Assembly (NCBI RefSeq): GCF_014655295.1
Contig: NZ_BNBI01000011.1
Coordinates: forward strand, 124,001-188,000
Origin: Streptomyces fumanus
GTDB taxonomy: Bacteria > Actinomycetota > Actinomycetes > Streptomycetales > Streptomycetaceae
Reading direction: 5' to 3'
Length of the DNA stretch: 64,000 bases
Below are positions 42,813 to 51,838 of the stretch, one piece after another; position 1 is the first letter of the stretch, and every line of letters begins with the position of its first letter. The notes under the pieces are model-generated. The model had not been told where the DNA came from. It did not search any database and saw nothing but the letters and a program-made list of their open reading frames with translations. The translations under genes were made by a program, and so were the position numbers.

Positions 42813-43999
42813 CCCCTCCTCCCGCACGCCGTGTCCCCGTCCCGCCGGGCGGGGACGTCCCGGGGGGTACGGGAGGCGGTCCCGCCGGCACGCTGGAGAG
42901 GCAGGGGGCGATCGGGACGCAGCGCACGAACGGGCCGCGGAGCTCCGAGGGGCGGGCACCGGGCGAGTCCGAGGGACACGAGGCGACGACGCTGCTGCGC
43001 CGCGCGCGGGCGGCGGTCGACCCGGAACTGCGTGCGGCCGTCGGTGAGTTGCCCGCCGCACTGGGCCGGGTGGCCCGCTACCACTTCGGCTGGAGCCACG
43101 CGGACGGCAGCCCGGCGACGGGCAACGCGGGCAAGGCGATCCGGCCCGCGCTCGTGCTCGCCTCGGCCGCCGCGGTCGGCGGAGCCCGGGCCCGCGCGGC
43201 GGCCGTCCGCGCGGCGGTCGCGGTGGAACTCGTGCACAACTTCACGCTGCTGCACGACGACGTGATGGACCGGGACACCACCCGTCGCCACCGGCCCACC
43301 GCCTGGACCGTGTTCGGCGACGCCGACGCGATCCTGGTCGGCGACGCCCTCCTGGCGCTGGCCCTGCGGCTGCTCGCCGCCGACCCGCACCCGGCGTCCG
43401 CGGCGGCGGTCGCCCGGCTCGCGGACTGCGTGGTGGAGCTGTGCGCCGGACAGCAGACGGACACGGCGATGGAGCGGCGCCGGCCGGACGAGGTCACCCT
43501 GGCGGAGACCCTCGCCATGGCCGAGGCCAAGACCGGCGCGCTGCTGGGCTGCGCCTGCGCCCTGGGCGGGCTGTACGCGGGTGCCGAGGAGGACGACGTG
43601 GCGGCGCTGGACGCGTTCGGCCGGGAGGCGGGGCTGGCGTTCCAGCTCATCGACGACGTCATCGGCCTGTGGGGCGACCCGGACCGCACCGGCAAGCCGG
43701 CCGGGGCGGACCTGGCGGCCCGCAAGAAGTCGCTGCCGGTGGTCGCCGCGCTCACCTCCGGCACCCCGGCGGCGGCCGAGCTGGCCGAGCGGTACGCGAT
43801 GCCGTACGAGGAGGGAGCGGAGGACCTGGAGCGCACCGCGCTGGCCGTGGAGCGGGCGGGCGGCCGGGACTGGGCGCAGACCCAGGCGGCCGACCGGATG
43901 GCCCGCGCGATGCAGGAACTGTCCCGTGCCGTCCCCGAACCGGAGGCGGCGGGCGGCCTCCTCGCCCTGGCGGAGTTCGTCACCCGCCGCACCGCGTGA
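42809..43999 (+). CDS. Encapsulin cargo: polyprenyl diphosphate synthase
   Basis: 396 residues; the ATG overlaps the shell gene stop. The first ~65 residues are disordered, Pro/Gly/Arg-rich, as in the cargo-loading extension of family 2 encapsulin cargo. The rest is an all-alpha trans-isoprenyl diphosphate synthase: first Asp-rich motif DDVMD (150-154), second motif DDVIGLWGD (from 282) and KAIRPALVLASA. It condenses isopentenyl with allylic diphosphates; chain length is not predictable here. Translational coupling indicates it is enclosed in the shell. A strong terminator follows. Confidence 0.9.
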   Translation: MTPPPARRVPVPPGGDVPGGTGGGPAGTLERQGAIGTQRTNGPRSSEGRAPGESEGHEATTLLRRARAAVDPELRAAVGELPAALGRVARYHFGWSHADGSPATGNAGKAIRPALVLASAAAVGGARARAAAVRAAVAVELVHNFTLLHDDVMDRDTTRRHRPTAWTVFGDADAILVGDALLALALRLLAADPHPASAAAVARLADCVVELCAGQQTDTAMERRRPDEVTLAETLAMAEAKTGALLGCACALGGLYAGAEEDDVAALDAFGREAGLAFQLIDDVIGLWGDPDRTGKPAGADLAARKKSLPVVAALTSGTPAAAELAERYAMPYEEGAEDLERTALAVERAGGRDWAQTQAADRMARAMQELSRAVPEPEAAGGLLALAEFVTRRTA

Positions 44000-44031
44000 G
44001 CCCGGGCGCCGCCGTCTCCCCCACCCAGCGT

Positions 44032-44072
44032 CCGCCGCGGGCACCGGCCCAGGAGCCCGGTGCCCGCGGCGG
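44032..44072 (+). terminator. Terminator after the encapsulin operon
   Basis: Perfect 16-bp stem, CCGCCGCGGGCACCGG with CCGGTGCCCGCGGCGG, 9-nt loop. Confidence 0.85.
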
Positions 44073-44234
44073 GGCGCCACCCCGGTCCCGTTCCCCCGCC
44101 GACCTGGAACCCGCAGCGAGCGCCGACCCAGGCCAGTCCCCGCCGCTCCGCACCTTCCCCCACCGACCCCGGAGCCCGTAACAGGGCCGTACGGTTCCGA
44201 CACCGTGCGGTCGCACCGCGCGGGCTCCGGTCCC

Positions 44235-44273
44235 GGCGGGTCCCGCACTGCCCCACGGTGTGCGGGACCCGCC
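44235..44273. other. Second hairpin in the encapsulin-GNAT gap
   Basis: GGCGGGTCCCGCAC paired with GTGCGGGACCCGCC (14 bp), 11-nt loop. No gene is seen in 44000-44359. Confidence 0.6.
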
Positions 44274-44359
44274 TCAGGCGTACCCCGAGCCCCCGCCAGT
44301 CCCACCGGTTACGCTCAACCCCCGTACGGACACTGGCCGTTGAGACGAAGGGGTGGGGC

Positions 44360-44968
44360 ATGGGCGTGGCGATCCGGACGGCGGGGGAGGACGACCGGGA
44401 CACGGTCGTGCGACTGCTGGACGCGGCCTTCCAGGACGACCCGGTCAGCACCTGGGTCTTCCCCGGCGCGGAGTACCGCCGCCGGACGCACCACCGGCTG
44501 ATGGCCGCCTTCACCGACATCGTCCTCGCCGAGGGTCGCGTCGACCTCACCGAGGACGGCTCGGCCTGCGCGCTCTGGCTGCCGATACCCGCCGACGCAC
44601 CCGACGACGACGGTGACGACGAACCGGCGCGGATCCGCGAGGCCGTCGACCCGGACAACGAGCGCGTGGAGCTGATCGCCCGGCTCACCGCCGATGTGCA
44701 TCCCACGGGCCGGGCCCACGAGTACCTGTGGATGATCGGCGTCACCCCCGAGCGGCAGGGCGAGGGCTTGGGCACCGCGCTCATCGGCTCGGTCCTCGAC
44801 CGCTGCGACCGCGCCGGCACACCCGCCTACCTGGAGGCCAGCAGCGCCCGCAGCTCCGGCCTGTACCAGCGCCTGGGATTCACCCTCACCGGCCGCCCCC
44901 TGGAACTCCCGTACGACGGCCCCCGGATGTGGCCGATGTGGCGCGAGCCGGGGGCGGTGGCCGGGTAG
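44360..44968 (+). CDS. GNAT-family N-acetyltransferase
   Basis: 202 residues from the ATG at 44360. GNAT fold with the acetyl-CoA pyrophosphate motif VTPERQGEGLGTALIG near residue 130 and the C-terminal SGLYQRLGFTLTG motif. An acidic insertion PADAPDDDGDDEPAR lies in the middle. The substrate is unknown. It converges on the original 3' side of sodN, now occupied by the genomic island. Confidence 0.87.
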   Translation: MGVAIRTAGEDDRDTVVRLLDAAFQDDPVSTWVFPGAEYRRRTHHRLMAAFTDIVLAEGRVDLTEDGSACALWLPIPADAPDDDGDDEPARIREAVDPDNERVELIARLTADVHPTGRAHEYLWMIGVTPERQGEGLGTALIGSVLDRCDRAGTPAYLEASSARSSGLYQRLGFTLTGRPLELPYDGPRMWPMWREPGAVAG

Positions 44969-44999
44969 CCCCGCCGCGAGGCGTCCCGGACAGCGCTGA

Positions 45000-45024
45000 G
45001 GGCCCGGCCGGTACGGCCGGGCCC
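45000..45024. terminator. Terminator shared by GNAT gene and the ancestral sodN transcript
   Basis: GGGCCCGGCCG-GTA-CGGCCGGGCCC, 11-bp perfect stem. Confidence 0.8.
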
Positions 45025-45077
45025 CTGCAGGATGCCCAAAGGCCCGCGATGGTGCACCGATCGCCGGCCGACCAGGG
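45000..45077 (-). ncRNA. Orphaned sodN 3'UTR (s-SodF sRNA equivalent), cut off by the island
   Basis: Read on the minus strand, the left attachment repeat ends in the sodN stop and is followed by 78 nt up to and including the hairpin at 45000-45024. This is the ancestral sodN 3'UTR. In S. coelicolor a ~90-nt sRNA, s-SodF, is processed from that 3'UTR and blocks sodF by pairing over its translation start. Here sodN itself lies 9.2 kb away beyond the island, so this segment is no longer transcribed from sodN. The segment read as GGGCCTTTGGGCATCCTGC is a candidate anti-Shine-Dalgarno stretch; its pairing to sodF cannot be checked here. Confidence 0.55.
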
Positions 45078-45096
45078 TCACGCCTTCTTGGTCTCC
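45078..45096. repeat. attL, copy of the sodN 3' end
   Basis: TCACGCCTTCTTGGTCTCC, 19/19 identical to attR; the next base differs and the following AG matches again. Region 45099-45316 between attL and the ATPase gene contains a GTGCGGACTG-type repeat and no gene. Confidence 0.9.
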
Positions 45097-45316
45097 TAGT
45101 AATGGGCCGGGTCGGTGACCTGCGAGGATGTCTCCTGCGGGTCGCTGACCTGGCCGTTTGGTGATTGGTGGTGATGGGGTGCGACGGTCCTGATCGGGTG
45201 TTCTGCGGACTGTGTGCGGACTGGGCCGGGACTGATGCGATATCACTGCACGGTTCTGAACGCTCCGCTACGGTGAGCCGTACGGCCGCTGATAGCACGA
45301 TGCCACCGAGGAACAT

Positions 45317-48300
45317 ATGGACGAGTCTGTTGCACCGGATGCTGCTCGGCCCGGGGGTGAAACGGCATCTGGACCCGCTGCTGCTCCCGAAGATGCGACG
45401 GCCGGAGGCGACATCGCTGCAGCCGGTGAAACTGAGCGAGGATCGAGCACCTATGCGACCGGCGGTGGTGGTGTTTCGTTCGCGCACCGCGTCGCGGCTG
45501 TCTATCTCGCTGGCATGTTGACTGGCGCACGACGGACGGAGGTATCTGAGCTGCCGGTCCGGAGGGTGTCGTTCCAAACCGGTCCGGCGCACCCGGTGGA
45601 CGATCTTCTGATCGAATGCGGCGATGCGGCAGCCGAGGTCATCCTTGCCGTGGCATGTCGAGCAACGCCGAACTTCGTCCAGAGCCACGGCGACACGGTG
45701 AAGCTCGTCGGGTCCATGCTCGCCGAGGTCGAGAGGTTCGACGCCGACACTCACCAGGTCGCCGTAGCGACCGCCGGTCGGTCCGATCAGTGGGACCAGC
45801 TCGCAACGCTCTGCGGCATCGCGCGTGCTCATGCCGACCCGGAGTCGTTCCAAGCGTCCATGGACGTCGAACGCCGCTGGTCCAAGCCGGTGCGTAAGCG
45901 GCATGAGCATTTTCTGGAGATGGTCGAGAAGGTCGTCGAAGACGACACAACGCAGGAAGAGATCCTGCGGCTGGAGTGGCGGCTGCTTGGCCGGCTGCAC
46001 ATCCTCGGTTTTGCGGTTCAGAGCCCGGACGAAGGCGACCGCACAGCGGTCGCGACGTCGCTGGACAGCGTGGCCTCGGCTGCCGCCGACGGGGTGGTGG
46101 TCCGGGACCGTCTCGAGGTCGAGGCAACCCGCTACGACGCGACTGGCGCTGTGGTGGACCTCAAGGTGCTCCGCCGTGACATTCACGTGGTCTTGGACTC
46201 GGCTACGACTCGAAGTCGGCACGCCTGGTCGGTGCTTGCTGAGCAACGCAAGTTGGCCGTTGCCGGTGTGCGGGCCACTATCGGTGATGAGTCGTCCGGA
46301 GGGCCGGTCGAGATCTCGTTCGCCGACCGCCGCGAACGACTCGCTCATGCCCTGCGCGAGGCCGGTACCCGTGCTTCGGCTTTGTTGGTATCTGGCGAGT
46401 CGGGCATCGGTAAGAGTGCGCTGACTCTGTCGGCCGTTGCAGAGTTGGAAGCCGCAGACCCCGCCGGGTTCCGGGGGGCGGTGGTGAACTTCCGTGGCAT
46501 GCCGCAGTCGAGTTTGGAGCTGCGAGCTGCGCTCGGGGTTTCGCTGGAGGACGTGCTCGCGGAGATATCGGCACCTTCTCGAGTACTGGTCATCGACGCT
46601 GCTGATGCTGCTCTGGAGCGGTCTGCTGGCCTGTTGAGTGACCTGGTGCTGGCCGCGGCTGCGGCGGGTGTTGGGCTCGTTGCGGTGACATCTGACGTGG
46701 CACTGGGTTTCGTGCGGGAGCAGGTGGAGCTGGGGTTCCCGAAGTCCATTTCGTCTTTTGAGATGCGGCCGTTGGGCGATGAGGACATATCCGTCGTCTC
46801 AGACCACTTTCCGCTTTTGCGTACGGTCCTGCGAGACCTGCCCGTGAACTCGCTGCTGAGAAGGCCCGTCGTACTGGATCTTCTGGCTCGAACCGGGGCG
46901 GAGCCAGATAGCTCACTGGGTGAGTGGGAATGCCTTGATCTGGTGTGGAGCAGGATTGTGCGGGGCGATGGGCGGCCCGGTGTCGGCTCGGCGGAGGCAC
47001 GCGAACAGACACTGCTCGCGGTAGCCGCAGAGACCATGAAGCTGCCCCAGGACCGTCGACCTGACGCAGGCGTCGATGCCGCAGCGGTCGACATGCTGCG
47101 TCGGGATCATCTGCTTGCGCCACCGAGCCGGTATCGGAACCAGCCGGACTTTGCACATGACGAAGTCCGACGGTACGCGACCGCCATCCTTCTCGTCCGT
47201 GATCAGAGCCCCGCCGAGTTGCTGCAGGCAGCGGGAGCGCCCCGGTGGGCGCTGTCGGCCACCACTCTTGCGTGCGAGGGACTACTGAAAGCACCAGACG
47301 CTCGGCCCGTCCGGAAGTTCATCGAACTGCGCTCGCAGTTTGAGGTGTTCGCGGCAGCACGCGGACCCCGGTGGAGTGATGTTCCGGTTGAGGCGGTTCT
47401 GGCGACTCCATACGCGTACGAATGCCTGAAGTCAGCGTGCACGGATCAGGCGGTCGGCCTGGTGCTCGGCGACGTGGTTCGAGTTGTTCAGCAGCGGCAT
47501 AAGGCGAACGGGCTGGTCGACCGTCTGGTCACGAACCCGGTTGTGCAACTTCTCCTCGATGACGAAAAGCCGTGGGACGTGTCGAAGGAGTCGTTCGAAC
47601 TGCTCGCGGACTGGCTGCAAGCCCTGTCCCTAGCGGACGTTACGGCTGGCAACGAACTACGAGTCCGGCTTCGGGACCGTCTCGTTGCCTACTGGAACTC
47701 CTTCCCTCTACGCAAAAACAGCGGGGACATACCGTCTGGGTGGATGTCGCAGCGTCGGCGACGCCGACGCGAGCTGAATCACCACCTGACGAAGGAAGAG
47801 TTCGTCGAAACGTTGGCCCTGCTCGGCCCGGACATCGATGATGCCGCCGAAGCATGCCTTCGGGCCATCGCGGACGATGCGCCAGCGTTCCTGGCTCCGG
47901 CTGTGGACTCGCCGTTGAGCGCCCGAGCCTTGGCCCAGAAAGACCCCGAACTATTGGCGACGTTGATGGCGGCCTACTACATCGACGATCAGCCCAGCTG
48001 GCACCGAGACGAGGGTGTCCGAGGGCATCAGGGCCGATGGACCGGTTTCGGAGCACCCTTCTTCCAGTACTACTTCGGTGGGTTCTGGCAGCTGTTCCAG
48101 ACAGCGCCCTTGCCGACATCGGTGCGGGTGTTGAACGACGTCCTGAACAGCGGTGCTCGGGCGCGCGTAACGACGCTGTCGCGGCTTAGGTCACCTGACG
48201 CGTTTGCTGAGCCTGTCCGGGCCCGGGACGAAAGCGCCGATGGCGAAACAGATAGCGCAGAGGGTGAAGACCTCGGTGCGGTTCTGAACCTTGACGGCAC

Positions 48301-50416
48301 CGCCCGCCTGTACGTCGGCGACAGCCACGTGTGGAGCTGGTACCGGGGCACGTCAGTTGGCCCATACTCGGCTATGAGCGCGCTCCAGGCGATGGAACGT
48401 CTTGCTGACACATGGTTGAGTCAGGGGGCATCACCGAGGGTGATTGTCGAGACCCTCTTGAACGGCTGCGAAAACCTGGCGATTCCGGGGATGCTATTCG
48501 GTCTGCTAGTGCGCCACATTGAGAAAGTCGGCACCGAGCTCGACCTTTTCCTCGCCGAACCTGTGGTATGGGAGCTGGAGTTTGGCCGCAGGACGAGTGA
48601 GTACGTAGGGCTGCGTGCAGCAACTGAAGGACTCGCAAACCTTGAACGTCGCCAGTGGACACCGCGTGAGGTAGCCATGTGGCTGATGGTGCACGGCGGG
48701 AAGGAGCGTGCCCAGGCTTTGAAGAAGGTCGCCGACAAGCTTGTCGAGAACGGCGACCGGCTGAGCATTAGCCAGGAGTGTACGAAGAATTGGGCCGCTA
48801 GCCTGGACCCGGAGCAATATCGGGTTAAGCAGCATGGTGATCAGGTCTACATCGAGGTCGAACCACCGCTTGAGCTGCAAGCAGCGCAAGAGGCGCACGC
48901 GGCTCACCAGGAGGTCGTGCGGACCAGTCTGCGCCTGCAGAATCGGTACTGGGGCTCGACCAAGCACGACGCCGAGTACGTGCCGCCCTCGTCGGAGGAG
49001 ATCGCTGCGGACCTGGCGGCAGGACGTGCTTTGGTCGAAGCCGATGAAGACCTGATGCCGAGTCGGCCTGTGGACGCCGTTGCCCATGTCGTTCGAGCTG
49101 CGGTCGAACGAGCCGCCGCTGGTGATATGGAGGCGCTGGGCAACGAAGAGCAGTTCGTAACTGAGTTCGTCATCGGAATCGTATTGTTGTTCCGGGAGGC
49201 CGAGGATCAACGTCACGAAGACCAGTTCTTCGATCTTGGTGCCGACCGAGCCGTGGCTCAAGCCTTGCCGGCGTTTCTCACACCCGCACTGGCAGGGCCG
49301 CTGGAAGCAGCCAGCGGCTCGATCGAAGATGTTGCCGAGGCCGGCCATGTGATGGCAGGCAAGGCGTCCTTGGAGACTCGGCTGTACCTGGCGCGCGGAT
49401 GCGATGTCGTCTGGAGGTCCCCATGCCACTACGACTCTTGCATCCACCGGACCGCGTTGAACTGGCTTCTTGAGACCGCCCGTGGCGCAGAAATCGGTCT
49501 GTGGGACCAGAACGGTCAGCGACGGCCGAATGTCCGGATTGCTGGCGACGTTGCCGAACGGCTCCAGGAACTAACGGGTGACTGCGTTGATATCGCGGTT
49601 CTGGACGCGGCCATTCGCGGGCTCGGGGCAGCTGCGTCGGCGGACCACTGTTGCACCGACGACGCAGCTACGCTCCTCGCCGCGTTTCTCGACGTTGAGC
49701 GACGTGCCATGGTTGTGTACGAGAAGGAGGGCTGGACCGCGGACGACCGCGGGACGCACACCCTTGTCGCCGCACGGGCCCTGCTCGAATGCTTCGCGAG
49801 GGACGGTGACGCCGGGCCGGTGCTCGAACACCTCGACGTCCTTCGCGCAGACGCAGGGCTAATGTCGAATTTTCTCCACGGTCTTGCCGCGGCAGGTGCA
49901 GAGAACGAACGCTTGGCTGAAGCTGCGCGAGGTGTCTGGCCGTCGTTGCTGCGCCATGCCATTGGCTACCTAAATGATGACTCGAGCCCCTACCGTGACC
50001 ATCATTGGGGCGACTGGGCTGCCGCTGCCCTGCTGCCGGACCCTCTTCCGTGGACGCAGGGCCTGTACAACGAGGTCGTCGGCGAACCCGTCGACTGGGT
50101 CCGCGCTGAGGACCTAGTCGAATCGATCGACGATTGGCTGCCGACTGCTCGCGGGGAGGCCCAGTCCGTCGACGCGCTCATCGGCATCCTGCGGAAGCTC
50201 CCGGAGGAAGTGCAGGCTACCCGTGGCGTGTATTGGGTTTCTGACCTCTGCATTCAAGATGGACGTGTCACGGTCAAGCGGTCGTGGCTCTCGAACAACT
50301 GGCTTAAGGAAATTCGTAGGACGGCCGAAGAAATCGGTGAATTGGACAAGTGGCAAGTGCTCGTCGATTCCTTGGTCGTCGCCGGAAATGAAGGACTGGC
50401 GCCATATAGCAGGTGA
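45317..50416 (+). CDS. Giant STAND-type NTPase, candidate anti-phage defence protein
   Basis: 1,699 residues. After a ~48-residue low-complexity start comes a region (about 50-200) resembling PD-(D/E)xK nuclease-like effector domains, with HPVDDLLIE as a possible metal aspartate; the expected (E/Q)xK is not evident (it reads ILAVACRA). A P-loop NTPase follows: Walker A GESGIGKS (360-367) and Walker B LVIDAAD (Asp427). The remaining ~1,200 residues are mostly alpha-helical without a recognised family, as in sensor regions of STAND proteins such as Avs. GAGGA precedes the ATG by 5 nt. One 60-bp line inside the gene (46801-46860) has 36 G+C, well below the host genes. Single-gene, island-borne; the defence role is inference. 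Confidence 0.75.
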   Translation: MDESVAPDAARPGGETASGPAAAPEDATAGGDIAAAGETERGSSTYATGGGGVSFAHRVAAVYLAGMLTGARRTEVSELPVRRVSFQTGPAHPVDDLLIECGDAAAEVILAVACRATPNFVQSHGDTVKLVGSMLAEVERFDADTHQVAVATAGRSDQWDQLATLCGIARAHADPESFQASMDVERRWSKPVRKRHEHFLEMVEKVVEDDTTQEEILRLEWRLLGRLHILGFAVQSPDEGDRTAVATSLDSVASAAADGVVVRDRLEVEATRYDATGAVVDLKVLRRDIHVVLDSATTRSRHAWSVLAEQRKLAVAGVRATIGDESSGGPVEISFADRRERLAHALREAGTRASALLVSGESGIGKSALTLSAVAELEAADPAGFRGAVVNFRGMPQSSLELRAALGVSLEDVLAEISAPSRVLVIDAADAALERSAGLLSDLVLAAAAAGVGLVAVTSDVALGFVREQVELGFPKSISSFEMRPLGDEDISVVSDHFPLLRTVLRDLPVNSLLRRPVVLDLLARTGAEPDSSLGEWECLDLVWSRIVRGDGRPGVGSAEAREQTLLAVAAETMKLPQDRRPDAGVDAAAVDMLRRDHLLAPPSRYRNQPDFAHDEVRRYATAILLVRDQSPAELLQAAGAPRWALSATTLACEGLLKAPDARPVRKFIELRSQFEVFAAARGPRWSDVPVEAVLATPYAYECLKSACTDQAVGLVLGDVVRVVQQRHKANGLVDRLVTNPVVQLLLDDEKPWDVSKESFELLADWLQALSLADVTAGNELRVRLRDRLVAYWNSFPLRKNSGDIPSGWMSQRRRRRRELNHHLTKEEFVETLALLGPDIDDAAEACLRAIADDAPAFLAPAVDSPLSARALAQKDPELLATLMAAYYIDDQPSWHRDEGVRGHQGRWTGFGAPFFQYYFGGFWQLFQTAPLPTSVRVLNDVLNSGARARVTTLSRLRSPDAFAEPVRARDESADGETDSAEGEDLGAVLNLDGTARLYVGDSHVWSWYRGTSVGPYSAMSALQAMERLADTWLSQGASPRVIVETLLNGCENLAIPGMLFGLLVRHIEKVGTELDLFLAEPVVWELEFGRRTSEYVGLRAATEGLANLERRQWTPREVAMWLMVHGGKERAQALKKVADKLVENGDRLSISQECTKNWAASLDPEQYRVKQHGDQVYIEVEPPLELQAAQEAHAAHQEVVRTSLRLQNRYWGSTKHDAEYVPPSSEEIAADLAAGRALVEADEDLMPSRPVDAVAHVVRAAVERAAAGDMEALGNEEQFVTEFVIGIVLLFREAEDQRHEDQFFDLGADRAVAQALPAFLTPALAGPLEAASGSIEDVAEAGHVMAGKASLETRLYLARGCDVVWRSPCHYDSCIHRTALNWLLETARGAEIGLWDQNGQRRPNVRIAGDVAERLQELTGDCVDIAVLDAAIRGLGAAASADHCCTDDAATLLAAFLDVERRAMVVYEKEGWTADDRGTHTLVAARALLECFARDGDAGPVLEHLDVLRADAGLMSNFLHGLAAAGAENERLAEAARGVWPSLLRHAIGYLNDDSSPYRDHHWGDWAAAALLPDPLPWTQGLYNEVVGEPVDWVRAEDLVESIDDWLPTARGEAQSVDALIGILRKLPEEVQATRGVYWVSDLCIQDGRVTVKRSWLSNNWLKEIRRTAEEIGELDKWQVLVDSLVVAGNEGLAPYSR

Positions 50417-50651
50417 TGGCTCAGGGCCTGCCCGATCTCTCGCGAGACTTCCGGGCTGCGAGATATGGTCGATCATGCGGGTACGTCGCGTCGGCAAGGG
50501 GCAGCAAGGTCGCGAGGGTTTGCATTCGGCGACTGGAACGCGCGATGGCATTGAGCAAGGAGGAAACGGCCTTGGTGTCTTGAATCACGCGCGAACGACC
50601 TTGGCTGACGTACGCCTATTGCGCACGGATGCCCTTGAAATAGTCCGGCTG
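50417..50651. other. Gap between STAND NTPase and Nudix gene
   Basis: The only frame is a 68-codon plus-strand one at 50475-50681 without a Shine-Dalgarno or recognisable domain, running into the convergent Nudix gene. I do not support a gene here. It may be decayed island sequence. Confidence 0.4.
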
Positions 50652-51149
50652 CTATTGCCAGCCGTCAAGGGAGACCGCTGATCCTCCCCCTAGGTAATGG
50701 TGGAGGGCGCTTGACGTGGTGTCCACGAAGTTTTCAGGGATGGCGTCAGCGGCGACCCAGCGGACCTGGGCGTGCTTGCGAGGTTCGCGGTTCTCGGGTT
50801 CGCCGGTCCATTCCTCAGCGGCGAAGACGACCGTGAGGAAGCCGTTTGGGGCCTCGACGCCCCAGGCGCCGTGGATGATGTGGGCGACCTTGAGGGACTC
50901 GGGCTTCACGATGAGGCCCGTCTCCTCGTAGAGTTCGCGGACCGCGGTCTCCGTGATGGGCTCGCCCGGTTCGCTCTTGCCGACGGGGAGGTCCCACATG
51001 CCCTGGGCGAATTTTGCGGTCTCGCTGCGTTGGAGCAGGACGACGCGGTTGGTGACCTTGTCGTGGACGATGACCGCGGCGACCAGCAGCGTCATGGATT
51101 CGCGCGCTGACTTGAGGGCCTTCGGTTGGTCGTCGGTCTGCGGGGCCAC
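50652..51149 (-). CDS. Nudix hydrolase
   Basis: 165 residues from the GTG at 51149, preceded by AAGGGA. Complete Nudix box: G-x5-E-x7-REUxEExGU seen as GKSEPGEPITETAVRELYEETG. It hydrolyses nucleoside diphosphates linked to another group; the substrate is unknown. Nudix genes are frequent cargo of actinomycete integrative and conjugative elements, consistent with its place in this island. Its stop faces the end of the STAND gene. Confidence 0.9.
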   Translation of the reverse strand: MAPQTDDQPKALKSARESMTLLVAAVIVHDKVTNRVVLLQRSETAKFAQGMWDLPVGKSEPGEPITETAVRELYEETGLIVKPESLKVAHIIHGAWGVEAPNGFLTVVFAAEEWTGEPENREPRKHAQVRWVAADAIPENFVDTTSSALHHYLGGGSAVSLDGWQ

Positions 51150-51182
51150 GGTTTTCCCTTCGGCGGTCGGTTCCTGAGCATG

Positions 51183-51770
51183 TCAGGGGCGGACTCCCCC
51201 GGGGTGCGGCGTGAGGTGATTGCCTTCCGCGTCCGGTCGGAGAGACCGCTTCGGCGGCATGGGCCTGGGCGGCGAGGTTGAGGCCCACTGACCGGTGGTG
51301 TGGGCCGACAGCGGCGCGGCTCCGCCTGTGGCGCGTTGGAATGTGGCCCAGACACACTTCCCGGGGCCTACCCGCTCAGTCGTACCCCAACTGTCGGCGG
51401 TCGTCGAGACGATCAGCAGGCCGCGGCCGTCGACGGCGGAATCCGCTGGAGCACGTTGGACTGGAGCCTCCTCACGGGCGTCGTGGACCTCGATCCGCAC
51501 CTGCTCGTCGAGAACCTCGACGCTTACGAGGATCATGCGGCCGGCGGGTGTCCCGTGGAGCAAGGCGTTGGTGACGAGTTCGGAGGTGCACACCCGGATG
51601 TCGTCGAGGCGGCTGGTCTCGCCCCATTCGGTCAGTGCGGCGACGACGAAGTCGCGAGCGGCACGTGGTGTGGTCCGGCTGCGGGGGAGGAGCATGGCGC
51701 GGTGCCGGCCCGTGCCCGGCAGGTGGTTCGGTGCGGCGTCGGGCGCCTCGTCGGTGGGTCCGATCGTCAT
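51183..51770 (-). CDS. ATP-binding protein, RsbW-like HATPase_c
   Basis: 195 residues from the ATG at 51770. HATPase_c anti-sigma/serine-kinase-like fold at about 25-140, with the N-box region CTSELVTNALLHG and the G-box DGRGLLIVS. These abundant Streptomyces proteins regulate sigma factors or partner with XRE/DUF397 modules. The C-terminal 50 residues are Pro/Arg-rich and unique. Divergent from the XRE/TPR regulator by about 70 bp, and 33 bp upstream of the Nudix gene on the same strand. Confidence 0.85.
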   Translation of the reverse strand: MTIGPTDEAPDAAPNHLPGTGRHRAMLLPRSRTTPRAARDFVVAALTEWGETSRLDDIRVCTSELVTNALLHGTPAGRMILVSVEVLDEQVRIEVHDAREEAPVQRAPADSAVDGRGLLIVSTTADSWGTTERVGPGKCVWATFQRATGGAAPLSAHTTGQWASTSPPRPMPPKRSLRPDAEGNHLTPHPGGVRP

Positions 51771-51838
51771 GGCCGACAGCAAAGCGGCTTAACTCGTTCG
51801 GGTCGGGAGCCGCCGCGGGGGCCAAAGCGGGAGCCACT

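Noticed and set aside
45317..50416. Interpretation of the large island protein as a conjugation or plasmid replication protein
   Set aside because: No FtsK/Tra hexamer motifs, relaxase histidines or primase motifs; the P-loop context fits STAND NTPases better.
50475..50681. 68-codon plus-strand gene between the STAND and Nudix genes
   Set aside because: No Shine-Dalgarno, no domain, and it overlaps the Nudix 3' end; could be decayed sequence.
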